Shown here in pieces: positions 36,978-45,550 of a stretch of DNA of 64,000 bases. Source of the DNA: Pseudomonadota bacterium (GTDB lineage: Bacteria; Pseudomonadota; Gammaproteobacteria; Burkholderiales; Burkholderiaceae_C); contig JAIUPH010000010.1 of assembly GCA_020161065.1 (NCBI GenBank), forward strand, positions 1 to 64,000, read 5' to 3'. The position numbers were made by a program, and so were the translations under genes. Position 1 is the first letter of the stretch; each line of letters starts with the position of its first letter. Below the pieces are notes generated by a model. The model saw only the letters and a list, made by a program, of their open reading frames with translations, had not been told where the DNA came from and did no database searches.

Positions 36978-37819
36978 GCTGCGTCCTGCCCGCGCGTGGC
37001 GTCGAGGCCTAGCGCGCGCGCCAGCGCTTCGGCGGCGAAGTTCAGCCCCACCACCAGCGTCGAGATGAAGACGGCCGGCGCCAGCACCAGCCAGGGCGCG
37101 TAGGCCAGCTGGCCGACGCCTTCGGCCACCATCAGGCCCCAGTCGGGCGTCGGCGGCGAGATGCCCATGCCCAGAAACGACAGCGCGCTGAGCAGCAGGA
37201 TGGCGTGCGACATGCGGATGGCGAACTCCACGTAGACCACGTCCAGCGTGTTCGGCAGCAGCTCGCGCAAGATGATCGACGCCGTGCTCTCGCCGCGCAG
37301 TTGCGCCGCCTTCACGTAGCCCAGGTTCACCTGCGTCAGCGCCTGCGCGCGAACGATGCGGATCACGCCCGGAAAGTAGACCAGCCCGATCAGCACGATC
37401 AGCACCGGCAGCGATTCGCCGAAGCCCACGGTGAACAAGGCGACGAACAGGATGCCCGGCAAGGCGAGCTTGAGGTCGACGATGCGCATCATGACGTCGT
37501 CGAACACGCCGCCGACGTAGGCTGCCGTCACGCCGAGGATGCTGCCCACCGTCACCGCGACGACGACGCCGGTGAACGCGGCCAGCAGCGCCGTGCGCCC
37601 GCCCCACAGCAACCGCGACAGGTAGTCGCGGCCCAGCACGTCGGTGCCCAGCCAGAACTCGGCGCTCGGCGGCTCGGCGCGGCCGCCGTTCAGCGCCATC
37701 GGGTCGTAGGGCGCAATCGCCGGCGCGGCCAGCGCGATGGCCAGGTGCAGCACGACGAGCGCGATGCCGACGACGGCAACGGGCCGCAGCAGCGCGTGAA
37801 GGTTGATCCTGAACATCAT
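36974..37819 (-). CDS. Dipeptide-type ABC importer permease (DppC-like)
   Basis: A 281-residue permease with six membrane segments. The N-terminal OppC-type segment (VAVVGIALVVLHLAIALAAP) is followed by APYDPMALNG, FWLGTDVLGRDYLSRLLWGG, and the cytoplasmic EAA loop around VKAAQLRGESTASIILRELL that contacts the ATPase. The pattern is that of DppC/OppC. It pairs with the DppB-like protein encoded 6 bp upstream and overlaps the ATPase gene by ATGA. Confidence 0.93.
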   Translation of the reverse strand: MMFRINLHALLRPVAVVGIALVVLHLAIALAAPAIAPYDPMALNGGRAEPPSAEFWLGTDVLGRDYLSRLLWGGRTALLAAFTGVVVAVTVGSILGVTAAYVGGVFDDVMMRIVDLKLALPGILFVALFTVGFGESLPVLIVLIGLVYFPGVIRIVRAQALTQVNLGYVKAAQLRGESTASIILRELLPNTLDVVYVEFAIRMSHAILLLSALSFLGMGISPPTPDWGLMVAEGVGQLAYAPWLVLAPAVFISTLVVGLNFAAEALARALGLDATRGQDAA

Positions 37820-37825
37820 GATGGT

Positions 37826-38800
37826 TCAACGGCTCCCGGCGCTGCCGGGGCTGCGCGCACGCGGGTCGAGCGCCACCACGGCAAGGTCGGCCAGCAGGTT
37901 CATCGTCACGACGGCCAGCGCCGCCAGCAGGCTGACGGCCTGCACGATCGGCACCTCGCGCTTGTCCACCGCCTGCAGCAGGATCATGCCGAGGCCGGGA
38001 TAGCCGAACACCTTCTCGACGACGACGATGCCGCTGAGCAGCCCCGCCACGTACAGCGCCGCCGAGTTCAGCGCCGGAACTACCGACGCGGGCAGCGCGT
38101 GCCGCAGGATCAGCCGCAGTTCACCCAGCCCGGTGAAGCGCGCGCGTTCCACGTAGTCGCTGGCCAGCGCCTCGATCAGGCCGGTGCGGATGAGCTGCAC
38201 GAGGTGGGCGATCGAGCCGAACACGATGGTGGCCACCGGCAGCATCGAGACCGCCAGCAGCGCCGACGGCGGCGCGTCGGCAAAGGCCAGGATGACGGCC
38301 GGGAACAGCGGGATCCAGATCGCGAAGATCAGCACCAGCAGGTTGCCCGACGCGAACTCGGGGATCGAGTAGCCGATCACCGCGCCCATCGACGCCAGCG
38401 TGTCGGGCAGCCGCCCGCGCCAGTAGGCGGCCACGATGCCCAGCAGCAGCGACACCGGAATGGCCACCAGCGCGGTGACGACGGCCAGCAGCAGCGAGTT
38501 CTTCACCGGCTCGCGGATGATGTCGATGACCGGCGTGCCGCCGAGGATGGTCTTGCCGAAATCGCCGCGCACGGCGCCGCCCAGCCAATGCAGGTAGCGC
38601 AGCGGCGCCGGCTGGTCGAGGCCGAGCTCGCGCCGCTTTCGCGCCAGGTCGGCGGGGCTCATCATCGCGATCTCGTCGGCCGTCAGGCTGACCTCCAGCG
38701 CGTCGCCGGGCAGGACCTCGGTGGCGATGAACACCAGCATCGAGGCCAGCAACAGGGTCAGCGCGTACAGCCCGACGCGCCGCAGCAGGGGCATCGCCAT
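37826..38800 (-). CDS. Dipeptide-type ABC importer permease (DppB-like)
   Basis: A 324-residue permease with six membrane segments: YALTLLLASMLVFIATEVLP at the N-terminus, the DppB extracytoplasmic domain with RRELGLDQPAPLRYLHWLGG and RGDFGKTILGGTPV, and the EAA loop near YVERARFTGLGELRLILRHA. A second ATG at 38794 is also possible; 38800 is used as the first. It lies 16 bp after the substrate-binding gene and 6 bp before the DppC-like gene. Confidence 0.92.
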   Translation of the reverse strand: MAMPLLRRVGLYALTLLLASMLVFIATEVLPGDALEVSLTADEIAMMSPADLARKRRELGLDQPAPLRYLHWLGGAVRGDFGKTILGGTPVIDIIREPVKNSLLLAVVTALVAIPVSLLLGIVAAYWRGRLPDTLASMGAVIGYSIPEFASGNLLVLIFAIWIPLFPAVILAFADAPPSALLAVSMLPVATIVFGSIAHLVQLIRTGLIEALASDYVERARFTGLGELRLILRHALPASVVPALNSAALYVAGLLSGIVVVEKVFGYPGLGMILLQAVDKREVPIVQAVSLLAALAVVTMNLLADLAVVALDPRARSPGSAGSR

Positions 38801-38816
38801 GCTCGTCCTCGCCGGG

Positions 38817-40403
38817 TCAGGACTTCCACACTTCGTCGAAGCGCGTCGACCAGAACTGCGAGTGGTTGCGCAGGTCGTGCACGTTGGGCTTGTGGATGAT
38901 GAGGTTGCGCCGCCCGCCGGCCGAGATGATGGGCACCTCGTCGCGCACGATCTCCTGCATGCGAACGTAGTGGGCGCGCCGCTTGTCGGCCGCCGGCTCG
39001 GCCAGCGACTTCTGGTACAGCGCCATGTACTCGTCGCAGCCCGGGCCGCTCCAGTAGCCGCTTTCGTTGTTGTCGGGGCGCAGCCGGTACAGGCTGACGC
39101 CAGGATTGCGCGGACCGGCCGGCGTGTAGGCGAAGCGGTGCTTGCGCGTCTTCTCGGCATCCTCGACGCGCCATTGGCGGTAGCCGTCGCTCGGCCGTTG
39201 CTCGATGGGCAGCGTGATGCCGGCGTCCTTCACCGACTCGGCCAGCACCTGGAACACGCGCGGCACCTCGGGCCAGGTGGCGGCGAAGTAGAAGGTCGGC
39301 AGCTTGATGCCGCCGGCGTGCCCGGCTTCGGCCAGCAGCGCCCGCGCGCGCGCCACGTCGCGCAGGCGCGGCAGCGGCACGAAGGCGGCGTTGGCCGGCG
39401 TCAGGTGCGAGTCGTTGCCCACCCAGCCGGCCGACTTGCCGTACACGATGCGGATGATCTTCTCGCGGTCGATCGCCAGCCCCAGCGCCTGGCGCACGCG
39501 CTTGTCGGCGAGCGGGCTGCCTTCGATCTTGGGGATCACCATCAGCGCCTGGTCGCCGCTGCTCGACAGGTTGTACTTCAGCTCGGGCGTGCGCTCCAGG
39601 TCGGGCAGCAGTCCGGGGTCGACGCCGATCACGGCGTCGAACAGCCCGCCGCGAAAACCGTTGAGCGCGCTTTCCATGCGCCCCGGCGAATTGACCACTT
39701 CGAGCCGGTCGAGATAGGGGAAGCCTTTGCGCCAGTACTTCTCGTTGCGCTCCAGGATGATGCGGCGCTTGGGGTCGAGGCTGACGATCTTGAACGGCCC
39801 GGTGCCGATGCCGGCCATGCCGATGGCGTCCTTGTCGGCGGCCGGCATGATCATCAGGTGGTACTCGGCCAGCACGTAGGGGAACTCGCTGTTCGGCGCG
39901 TCCAGCGTCATGCGCACCTTCTTGCCGGCCTTCTCGACGTTGACGATCTGCTTGGCGTAGCCGGTCGAGGCCTGGTGGAACTTGAACGACGACACCACGT
40001 CGTCGGCCGTCATCTCGCGACCGTCATGGAACATCACGCCCTCGCGCAGCGTGATCTCCCAGACCTTCAAGTCGGCGCTGGGCTCCCACGCGGTGGCCAA
40101 CTCGGGCTGCACCTCCAGCTTCTCGTCGACCCAGGTCAGTGCGTTGTAGGCGCTGCGGTTGTTGAGGTCCAGCCAGTGATGCGGATGGCGGCCGGTGCGC
40201 GCGTCGCCGATGCGGTTGTTGGGGTAGGTGTTGGTGTAGACGAAGGTGCCGCCTCGCCGCGGCGCCACGGCTGGCGCTGCCGGTGCCGCCAGCGCGGCAT
40301 CGGCCGCCAGCCAGTCGGCCAGCGACAGCGCCGCCGTGGCGCCGGCACCGGCCAGCAGCCGGCGGCGCAGGGTGTTCGGAGCCTGGAAATCGTCGCTTGT
40401 CAT
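38817..40403 (-). CDS. Dipeptide-type substrate-binding protein (SBP_bac_5)
   Basis: A 528-residue exported receptor of the DppA/OppA family. The N-terminus RRRLLAGAGATAALSLADWL is a probable Tat signal. The mature protein shows FVYTNTYPNNRIGDARTG, LREGVMFHDGREMTADDVVS (the SBP_bac_5 signature), GTGPFKIVSLDPKRRIILER and DKRVRQALGLAIDREKIIRI. Although the fold is 'dipeptide', the family binds many ligands including nickel, sugars and glutathione. With phosphonate genes upstream and three phosphohydrolases downstream, a phosphorus compound is a reasonable guess for the ligand. It is 20 bp after the aldehyde dehydrogenase gene. Confidence 0.9.
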   Translation of the reverse strand: MTSDDFQAPNTLRRRLLAGAGATAALSLADWLAADAALAAPAAPAVAPRRGGTFVYTNTYPNNRIGDARTGRHPHHWLDLNNRSAYNALTWVDEKLEVQPELATAWEPSADLKVWEITLREGVMFHDGREMTADDVVSSFKFHQASTGYAKQIVNVEKAGKKVRMTLDAPNSEFPYVLAEYHLMIMPAADKDAIGMAGIGTGPFKIVSLDPKRRIILERNEKYWRKGFPYLDRLEVVNSPGRMESALNGFRGGLFDAVIGVDPGLLPDLERTPELKYNLSSSGDQALMVIPKIEGSPLADKRVRQALGLAIDREKIIRIVYGKSAGWVGNDSHLTPANAAFVPLPRLRDVARARALLAEAGHAGGIKLPTFYFAATWPEVPRVFQVLAESVKDAGITLPIEQRPSDGYRQWRVEDAEKTRKHRFAYTPAGPRNPGVSLYRLRPDNNESGYWSGPGCDEYMALYQKSLAEPAADKRRAHYVRMQEIVRDEVPIISAGGRRNLIIHKPNVHDLRNHSQFWSTRFDEVWKS

Positions 40404-40423
40404 TGCTTGTTCCTCGTCACCGC

Positions 40424-41872
40424 TCACCAAGGCAGCGTGAACGTCTTGCAGGTGGTGAACGACTTGATGGCTTCCTGCACGCCTTCCTTGTAGCCCAGGC
40501 CCGAGTCCTTGATGCCGCCGAACGGCGTCAGCTCGATGCGGTAGCCGGGCACTTCCCAGAGGTTGACGGTGCCGACCTTCAGCTCGCGCGCGAAGCGGGT
40601 GGCGTCGTCCAGCCGGTTGGTGCAGATGCCCGACGACAGGCCGAAGGCCGTGCCGTTGGAGATGGCGATGGCCTCGTCGATCGTCGCGAAGGTGATGATC
40701 GGCGACACCGGGCCGAAGGTTTCCTCGCGCACCACGGTCATCTCGGGGCGCACGCGGTCCAGCACCGTCGGCGCGTACAGCGCGCCGTCGCGGCGGTTGC
40801 CCACCAGCAGCCGCGCGCCTTGCGCCACGGCCTCGTCCACCACCTGCTGGAAGCGGCACGCGGCCGCCTCGTCGATCACGGTGCCCATCTCGTTGGCCGG
40901 GTCCATCGGGTCGCCGAAGGTCCAGGCGCGCGTCTTGGCCACCACGCGTTCGGTGAAGGCGGCGGCCACCTTCTCGTGCACCAGCATGCGCTTGACGGCG
41001 GTGCAGCGCTGGCCCGAGTTCTTGTACGAGCCCTGCACCGCCAGGTCGCTGGCCTTGTCGAGGTCGGCGTCGTCCATCACGATCAGCGGGTCGTTGCCGC
41101 CGAGTTCCAGCACGATGCGCCGGTAGCCGGCCTTGGCGGCGATGTATTTGCCGATCGGCACGCCGCCGGTGAAGGTGACGAGGTCGACATGGCGGTTGGT
41201 GATCAGCTCGTCGGCGATCTCGCGCGGGTCGCCGGTCACCACCTGCAGCATCTCGGGCGGCAGGCCGGCCTCGTACAGCAGGTCGGCGAAGTAGTAGGCC
41301 GACAGCGGCACCTTCTCCGAAGGCTTGAGCACCATGCGGTTGTTGGTGGCCACCGCCGGCACCACCTTGTGCGCCACCTGGTTCATCGGGTGGTTGAAGG
41401 GGGTGATGGCGGTGATCACGCCGAGCAGCGGCTCGCGCGTGGTGATCACCTTGCGCTTCTTGCCGTGCGGCGTGAGGTCGCACGAGAACACCTGGCCGTC
41501 GTCGCGCAAGGCTTCGTTGGCGCCGAAGTTCAGCACGTCGGCGACGCGGCCGATCTCGTAGACGCTGTCCTTCTTCGACAGGCCCGACTCGCTGGTGATC
41601 AGCGTCGACGCTTCGTCGGTGCGCTGGCGCAGCAGCGCCGCGGCGCGGTTCATGATGGCCGAGCGCTCGTAGCGCGACAGCGTGGGCCCATAGGCCTGCG
41701 CGATGTCGAAGGCGCGGCGCACTTCGTCGACGCCAGCCATCGGCGCCGTGCCGACGCGCTGGCCGGTGAAGGGGTTGCGCACGTCGATGGCGCGCGCGGT
41801 GCGCCGCTTCTCGCCGCCGATGCGCAGCGCCTCGGCGCGGAACGCGGTGGCGTCTTCCATCACGGTGCTCAT
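40424..41872 (-). CDS. phnY: Aldehyde dehydrogenase, phosphonoacetaldehyde type
   Basis: A 482-residue NAD(P)-dependent aldehyde dehydrogenase. Visible are the Rossmann segment ITPFNHPMNQVAHKVVPAVA, LKPSEKVPLSAYYF, TFTGGVPIGKYIAA, the general base in VLELGGNDPLIVMDDADL and the catalytic Cys290 in NSGQRCTAVKRM. The sequence resembles the phosphonate-cluster dehydrogenases (PhnY) that oxidise phosphonoacetaldehyde to phosphonoacetate. Overlap with the iron alcohol dehydrogenase gene and proximity to phnCDE support that reading. The symbol is a family-level assignment; a general aldehyde dehydrogenase cannot be excluded. Confidence 0.8.
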   Translation of the reverse strand: MSTVMEDATAFRAEALRIGGEKRRTARAIDVRNPFTGQRVGTAPMAGVDEVRRAFDIAQAYGPTLSRYERSAIMNRAAALLRQRTDEASTLITSESGLSKKDSVYEIGRVADVLNFGANEALRDDGQVFSCDLTPHGKKRKVITTREPLLGVITAITPFNHPMNQVAHKVVPAVATNNRMVLKPSEKVPLSAYYFADLLYEAGLPPEMLQVVTGDPREIADELITNRHVDLVTFTGGVPIGKYIAAKAGYRRIVLELGGNDPLIVMDDADLDKASDLAVQGSYKNSGQRCTAVKRMLVHEKVAAAFTERVVAKTRAWTFGDPMDPANEMGTVIDEAAACRFQQVVDEAVAQGARLLVGNRRDGALYAPTVLDRVRPEMTVVREETFGPVSPIITFATIDEAIAISNGTAFGLSSGICTNRLDDATRFARELKVGTVNLWEVPGYRIELTPFGGIKDSGLGYKEGVQEAIKSFTTCKTFTLPW

Positions 41873-42966
41873 GCGGCCTCCTTCAATGCGGTGCCGATGA
41901 AGTTCTTGCCGCGCGCGCCGCTGAGCGCCGCGGTGATCATCTGCTCGGCCTGCTCGTCGCTGATGCCGTAGTCGGTGAAGCGCGTCTTCACGCCCAGGCG
42001 CTCGATGAATGCGGCCAGCCGCTCGGGCGCGCGGTCCAGCGCGCCGAGCGCGCTGGCGAGCACGGCGTCGCGCCGCGCGTCGCGGCCGAGCGCGCGCTCC
42101 AGCACCATCGGCAGCGAGAACGAGCAGGCAATGCCGTGCGGCAGCCCGTAGCGCAGCGTCATCTCGTACGAGATGGAATGCGCCAGCGCCGTGCGCGTGT
42201 TGGAGAACGCCATGCCGGCCTTCAGCGCCGCCAGCGCCATGCGGCCGCGCAGCTCGATGTCGTCCAGCCGCTCCATCAGCCGCGGCAGCGTGTCCAGGAT
42301 GTCGTGCACGGCGGCCACCGCGAAGGTGTCGGACACCGGGTTGGCGTTGACGTTCCAGATCGACTCCAGCGCGTGCGACAGCGCATCGAGCCCGCTTTGC
42401 AGCGTGACCGCGGCGGGCAGCGAGAGCATCAGCTCGGGGTCGATGACGGCGACGGCCGGCCAGGTCTCCGGCAGGTGCAGCGAGTACTTCTTCTGCGCGC
42501 CGCGGTCCCACACCGTGGCCCAGGGCGTCACCTCGCTGCCGGTTCCGGCGGTGGTGGGCACGGCGACGAGCGTCTTCACCGCCGCCGGCTTGAAGCCCTT
42601 GCCGGCCGCCAGCGCGGCGATCAGGTCGTCGAAGCGGCCGCTGGCGGTGCGCACCATCAGCGCCTTGGCGGTGTCGATGGCGCTGCCGCCGCCCACCGCC
42701 ACCAGCACCTGGGCGGCTTGCGGGTCGCGCCAGAAGCCTTCGTACAGCGCGCGCAGCTCGGTGACGTCGGGGTTGGGCTGCACGTCGTCGATCACGCCGG
42801 CCAGCCGATCGCCGAGCAACTGCTGCAGCCGGCCCAGCAGGCCCAGCGCGCGCGCTTCCGGAAAGGTCACGACCACGGCGCGCTGGCTGCCCAGCAGCGC
42901 CGGCAGGGACGACAGGGCCCCCGCCCCGTACACGCTGCGCACGGGGTTGAAGTATTCGCAGGACAT
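41869..42966 (-). CDS. Iron-containing alcohol dehydrogenase, phosphonate-associated
   Basis: A 365-residue group III (iron) alcohol dehydrogenase. Motifs: the NAD loop VAVGGGSAIDTAKALMV, VPTTAGTGSEVTPWATV, the metal ligands in GLDALSHALES (Asp and His), LAHSISYEMTLRYGLPHGIACSF (shown by its ends LAHSISYEMT and LPHGIACSF, each with His). Close relatives in phosphonate clusters act as phosphonoacetaldehyde reductases or, in reverse, oxidise 2-hydroxyethylphosphonate. With the aldehyde dehydrogenase overlapping at its 3' end, oxidation of an alcohol through aldehyde to acid is the natural local reading. A 76-bp gap separates it from phnE. Confidence 0.82.
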   Translation of the reverse strand: MSCEYFNPVRSVYGAGALSSLPALLGSQRAVVVTFPEARALGLLGRLQQLLGDRLAGVIDDVQPNPDVTELRALYEGFWRDPQAAQVLVAVGGGSAIDTAKALMVRTASGRFDDLIAALAAGKGFKPAAVKTLVAVPTTAGTGSEVTPWATVWDRGAQKKYSLHLPETWPAVAVIDPELMLSLPAAVTLQSGLDALSHALESIWNVNANPVSDTFAVAAVHDILDTLPRLMERLDDIELRGRMALAALKAGMAFSNTRTALAHSISYEMTLRYGLPHGIACSFSLPMVLERALGRDARRDAVLASALGALDRAPERLAAFIERLGVKTRFTDYGISDEQAEQMITAALSGARGKNFIGTALKEAA

Positions 42967-43042
42967 GAAGGAAGACCTCTAGGTGGATGCCGGCGCGCCG
43001 GGCGGCGCGGGCTCGAAGACATCGGCGCGGCGGCGGTTCATC

Positions 43043-43858
43043 TCAACGCGCGCCCTTCTGGATCCACGCGCGCAGCCGGGTCGACACGTAGTCGGCCACC
43101 ATCACCATCACGATGATCACGACGATGCAGGTGGCGGTGTCCTGGTACTGGAACAGCTTCATGCTGCCCACCAGCTCGAAGCCGATGCCGCCGGCGCCGA
43201 CCATGCCCAGCACGGTGGCCTGGCGCAGGTTGGTCTCGAAGCGGTAAAGCACCACCGCGATCCACGCCGTGACGACCTGCGGCAGCACCGCGAAGATCAC
43301 CGTCTGCACCGGCCCGGCGCCGGTGGCGCGCAGCGCCTCGATCGGGCCCTGGTCGATCTCCTCGATCGATTCGCTGAAGAACTTGCCCAGCATGCCCGCG
43401 CCGTGCACCGCCAGCGCCAGCACGCCGGGAAACGGCCCCAGCCCGACCGCGGCGACGAACACCAGCGCCAGGATGATCTCGTTGATGCCGCGCGTGACGT
43501 TGAACACCTGGCGCGTGAAATGGAACACCGCCATGTTCGGCGTGAGGTTGCGCGCCGCGAAGAAGCACACCGGCACCGCCAGCACCACCGCCAGCAGCGT
43601 GCCCCAGATGGCGATCTGGATGGTCTCGATCGCCGGCACCCACAGCTTGTCGAGGAAGCCCCAGTTCGGCGGCACCATGCGCGCCAGGAAGTCGCCGATC
43701 CAAGGCAGCCCCTTGCCCAGTTCGCCGAAGCTGACCTGGGCGCCGCGCGCAGCCCACCACAAGGTGCCGATGGCCAGCACGCCGGCGGCCAGCCGCGGCC
43801 ACCAGCCCAGGCCGCCGGCGGGGCGGCCCAGCAAGAGCGCGTAAGAACCGATCTTCAT
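43043..43858 (-). CDS. phnE: Phosphonate ABC transporter permease PhnE
   Basis: A 271-residue permease with about six membrane segments. The PhnE pattern is seen in WVPAIETIQIAIWGTLLAVV, VCFFAARNLTPNMAVFHFTR, NVTRGINEIILALVFVAAVG, and the EAA loop IEALRATGAGPVQTVIFAVLPQ. The C-terminus YQDTATCIVVIIVMVMVADYVS matches the family. It forms the membrane channel for the phosphonate importer with PhnC and PhnD and follows phnC by 4 bp. Confidence 0.93.
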   Translation of the reverse strand: MKIGSYALLLGRPAGGLGWWPRLAAGVLAIGTLWWAARGAQVSFGELGKGLPWIGDFLARMVPPNWGFLDKLWVPAIETIQIAIWGTLLAVVLAVPVCFFAARNLTPNMAVFHFTRQVFNVTRGINEIILALVFVAAVGLGPFPGVLALAVHGAGMLGKFFSESIEEIDQGPIEALRATGAGPVQTVIFAVLPQVVTAWIAVVLYRFETNLRQATVLGMVGAGGIGFELVGSMKLFQYQDTATCIVVIIVMVMVADYVSTRLRAWIQKGAR

Positions 43859-43862
43859 GATG

Positions 43863-44675
43863 TCAGGCCTCCTCCAGCGCGAACGACTGCAGCGGCGGCG
43901 GCGCGGCCGCGTCGGCGGCCGGGCTGATGCGGCCTTCGCCCTGGTCCAGCCCGGGGTAGATGCGGTGCAGCACCTCGTCGCTCAGCGCGCCGGGGCCGCC
44001 TTCGAAGACGATGCGCCCGCCCGAGACGCCGACGATGCGTTCGCCGAACTCGCGCGCGTACTCGATCTGGTGCAAGTTGCAGACCACGGTGATGCCCAGC
44101 TCGCGGCTGGCCTGCTTGAGGTAGTTGAGCACCGTGCGCGAGGTCTTGGGGTCGAGGCTGGCCACCGGCTCGTCGGCCAGGATGATCTTGGGCTGCTGCG
44201 CCAGCGCGCGGGCGATGCCCACGCGCTGCTTCTGCCCGCCCGACAGCGTGTCGGTGCGCAGCTCGGCCTTGTCCTCCAGCTCCACGCGGCGCAGGCATTC
44301 GCGCGCGATGCCGATGTCGCGACGCGGAAACACCTGCAGCCACGAGGCCGGCCCCGGCATCGAGCCCAGCCGCCCGGTGAGCACGTTCTTCAGCACCGAC
44401 AGCCGCGGCACCACGTTGTAGTGCTGGAAGATCATCGCCACCTGGCGGCGCAGCGCGCGCAGGTCGGCGCCTTGCGGCTTGACGAGCTGGCCGTCGATGC
44501 GGATGTCGCCCTGCGTCGGCTCGGTCAGGCGGTTGATGCAGCGAAGCAGCGTCGACTTGCCGGCGCCCGAGGGGCCCAGCACGACGAGGAACTCGCCGGG
44601 GGCGACGTCGAGGTCGATGCCCTTGAGCGCCTCGAACTCGCCGTAGCGCTTGGTGAGGCCGCGGATCTCGATCAC
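43863..44675 (-). CDS. phnC: Phosphonate ABC transporter ATPase PhnC
   Basis: A 270-residue ABC ATPase with Walker A GPSGAGKS (residues 34-41), [21 protein letters not shown] typical of PhnC (cited in part: [15 protein letters not shown]), signature [15 protein letters not shown] and Walker [15 protein letters not shown] short C-terminal extension is Ala/Pro-rich. The GTG start at 44675 overlaps the phnD stop as GTGA. It energises import of phosphonates through PhnE. Confidence 0.94.
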   Translation of the reverse strand: MIEIRGLTKRYGEFEALKGIDLDVAPGEFLVVLGPSGAGKSTLLRCINRLTEPTQGDIRIDGQLVKPQGADLRALRRQVAMIFQHYNVVPRLSVLKNVLTGRLGSMPGPASWLQVFPRRDIGIARECLRRVELEDKAELRTDTLSGGQKQRVGIARALAQQPKIILADEPVASLDPKTSRTVLNYLKQASRELGITVVCNLHQIEYAREFGERIVGVSGGRIVFEGGPGALSDEVLHRIYPGLDQGEGRISPAADAAAPPPLQSFALEEA

Positions 44676-45550
44676 TTCATCTTCCTCAGGTCGAGGTTCA
44701 GCGCCTTGGCGGTCTCGCGGATCACGTTGTAGGCCGCGTCGGTGGTCGGGTGGAAGCCGTTGAGCTGGCCCTGGTCGGACCAGGGGATGTCCTTCACCTC
44801 CATGAAGGCGGCCTGCACGCGCTTCTTGAGCGCCGGGTCGAGGTCCTTGCGCCAGACGGTGGGCGACTCGGGGATCGGCTCCGACTTCCACACGACGACC
44901 AGGTCTTCGCGCTTGGCCAGGCCCTTGGCGATGGCGGCGTCGAGGATGCGGTCGGCAATCGCCACCGCGTCGACCTTCTTGTTCTGCACCGCCACCGCGT
45001 TGGAATCGTGCGAGCCCGAGAAGACCACGCGGCCGAAGTCCTTGTCGGGGTTGAAGCCGGCCTTGATGAGCCCGGCCTTGGGGAACAAGTGGCCCGAGGT
45101 GGAGCTGGGGTCGACGAAGGAGAAGGTCTTGCCCTTCAGGTCGGGCACGGTCTTGATGCCGCTGTCGGCGCGCGCCACGATCAGCGAGTGGTAGTAGGTG
45201 CGGCCGGCCTTCTTGGTCTCGGCGACGGCGAAGGCCTCGATGTCGGCCACCGTGGTGCCCAGCACGTAGGAGAAGGGGCCGAGGTAGGCCACGTCCAGCC
45301 GCTTGCTGCGCAGCGCCTCGATCACGCCGTTGTAGTCGGCGGCGACGAAGGGCTTGACCGGCATGCCCAGCGCCTTCTGCAGCATGTCCATCATCGCCTG
45401 GCTGTTGGCGATCATCGCGCGCGAATCTTCCGACGGGATCAGCCCCACCGTCAGCACGTCGGCCGCGCGCGCGGCCGGCGCCAGGGCCGCCAGCGGCAGC
45501 CCCAGCAGGGCCGGCGCACCGGCGATCAGGGAACGGCGGGTGACTTTCAT
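44672..45550 (-). CDS. phnD: Phosphonate-binding protein PhnD
   Basis: A 292-residue exported receptor. The N-terminus VTRRSLIAGAPALLGLPLAA is a Tat-like signal. The PhnD fold is shown by VLTVGLIPSEDSRAMIANSQ, VAYLGPFSYVLGTTVADIEA, DLKGKTFSFVDPSSTSGHLF (the phosphonate phosphate-binding loop STSGH) and WRKDLDPALKKRVQAAFMEV. First gene of the operon; its start lies 175 bp from the divergent lysR regulator. Ligand range of PhnD proteins covers aminoethyl- and other alkylphosphonates. Confidence 0.94.
   Translation of the reverse strand: MKVTRRSLIAGAPALLGLPLAALAPAARAADVLTVGLIPSEDSRAMIANSQAMMDMLQKALGMPVKPFVAADYNGVIEALRSKRLDVAYLGPFSYVLGTTVADIEAFAVAETKKAGRTYYHSLIVARADSGIKTVPDLKGKTFSFVDPSSTSGHLFPKAGLIKAGFNPDKDFGRVVFSGSHDSNAVAVQNKKVDAVAIADRILDAAIAKGLAKREDLVVVWKSEPIPESPTVWRKDLDPALKKRVQAAFMEVKDIPWSDQGQLNGFHPTTDAAYNVIRETAKALNLDLRKMK

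Noticed and set aside
35451-37103. 550-codon plus-strand frame opposite the double ATPase
   Set aside because: Antisense shadow; the minus strand carries two complete sets of ABC motifs.
40283-41971. 562-codon plus-strand frame opposite the aldehyde dehydrogenase
   Set aside because: His/Gly/Arg-rich shadow; the opposite strand encodes an intact catalytic enzyme.
43043-45550. PhnCDE as evidence of C-P lyase phosphonate degradation
   Set aside because: No phnG-M genes occur in the window; the following genes point to an oxidative, hydrolytic route instead.
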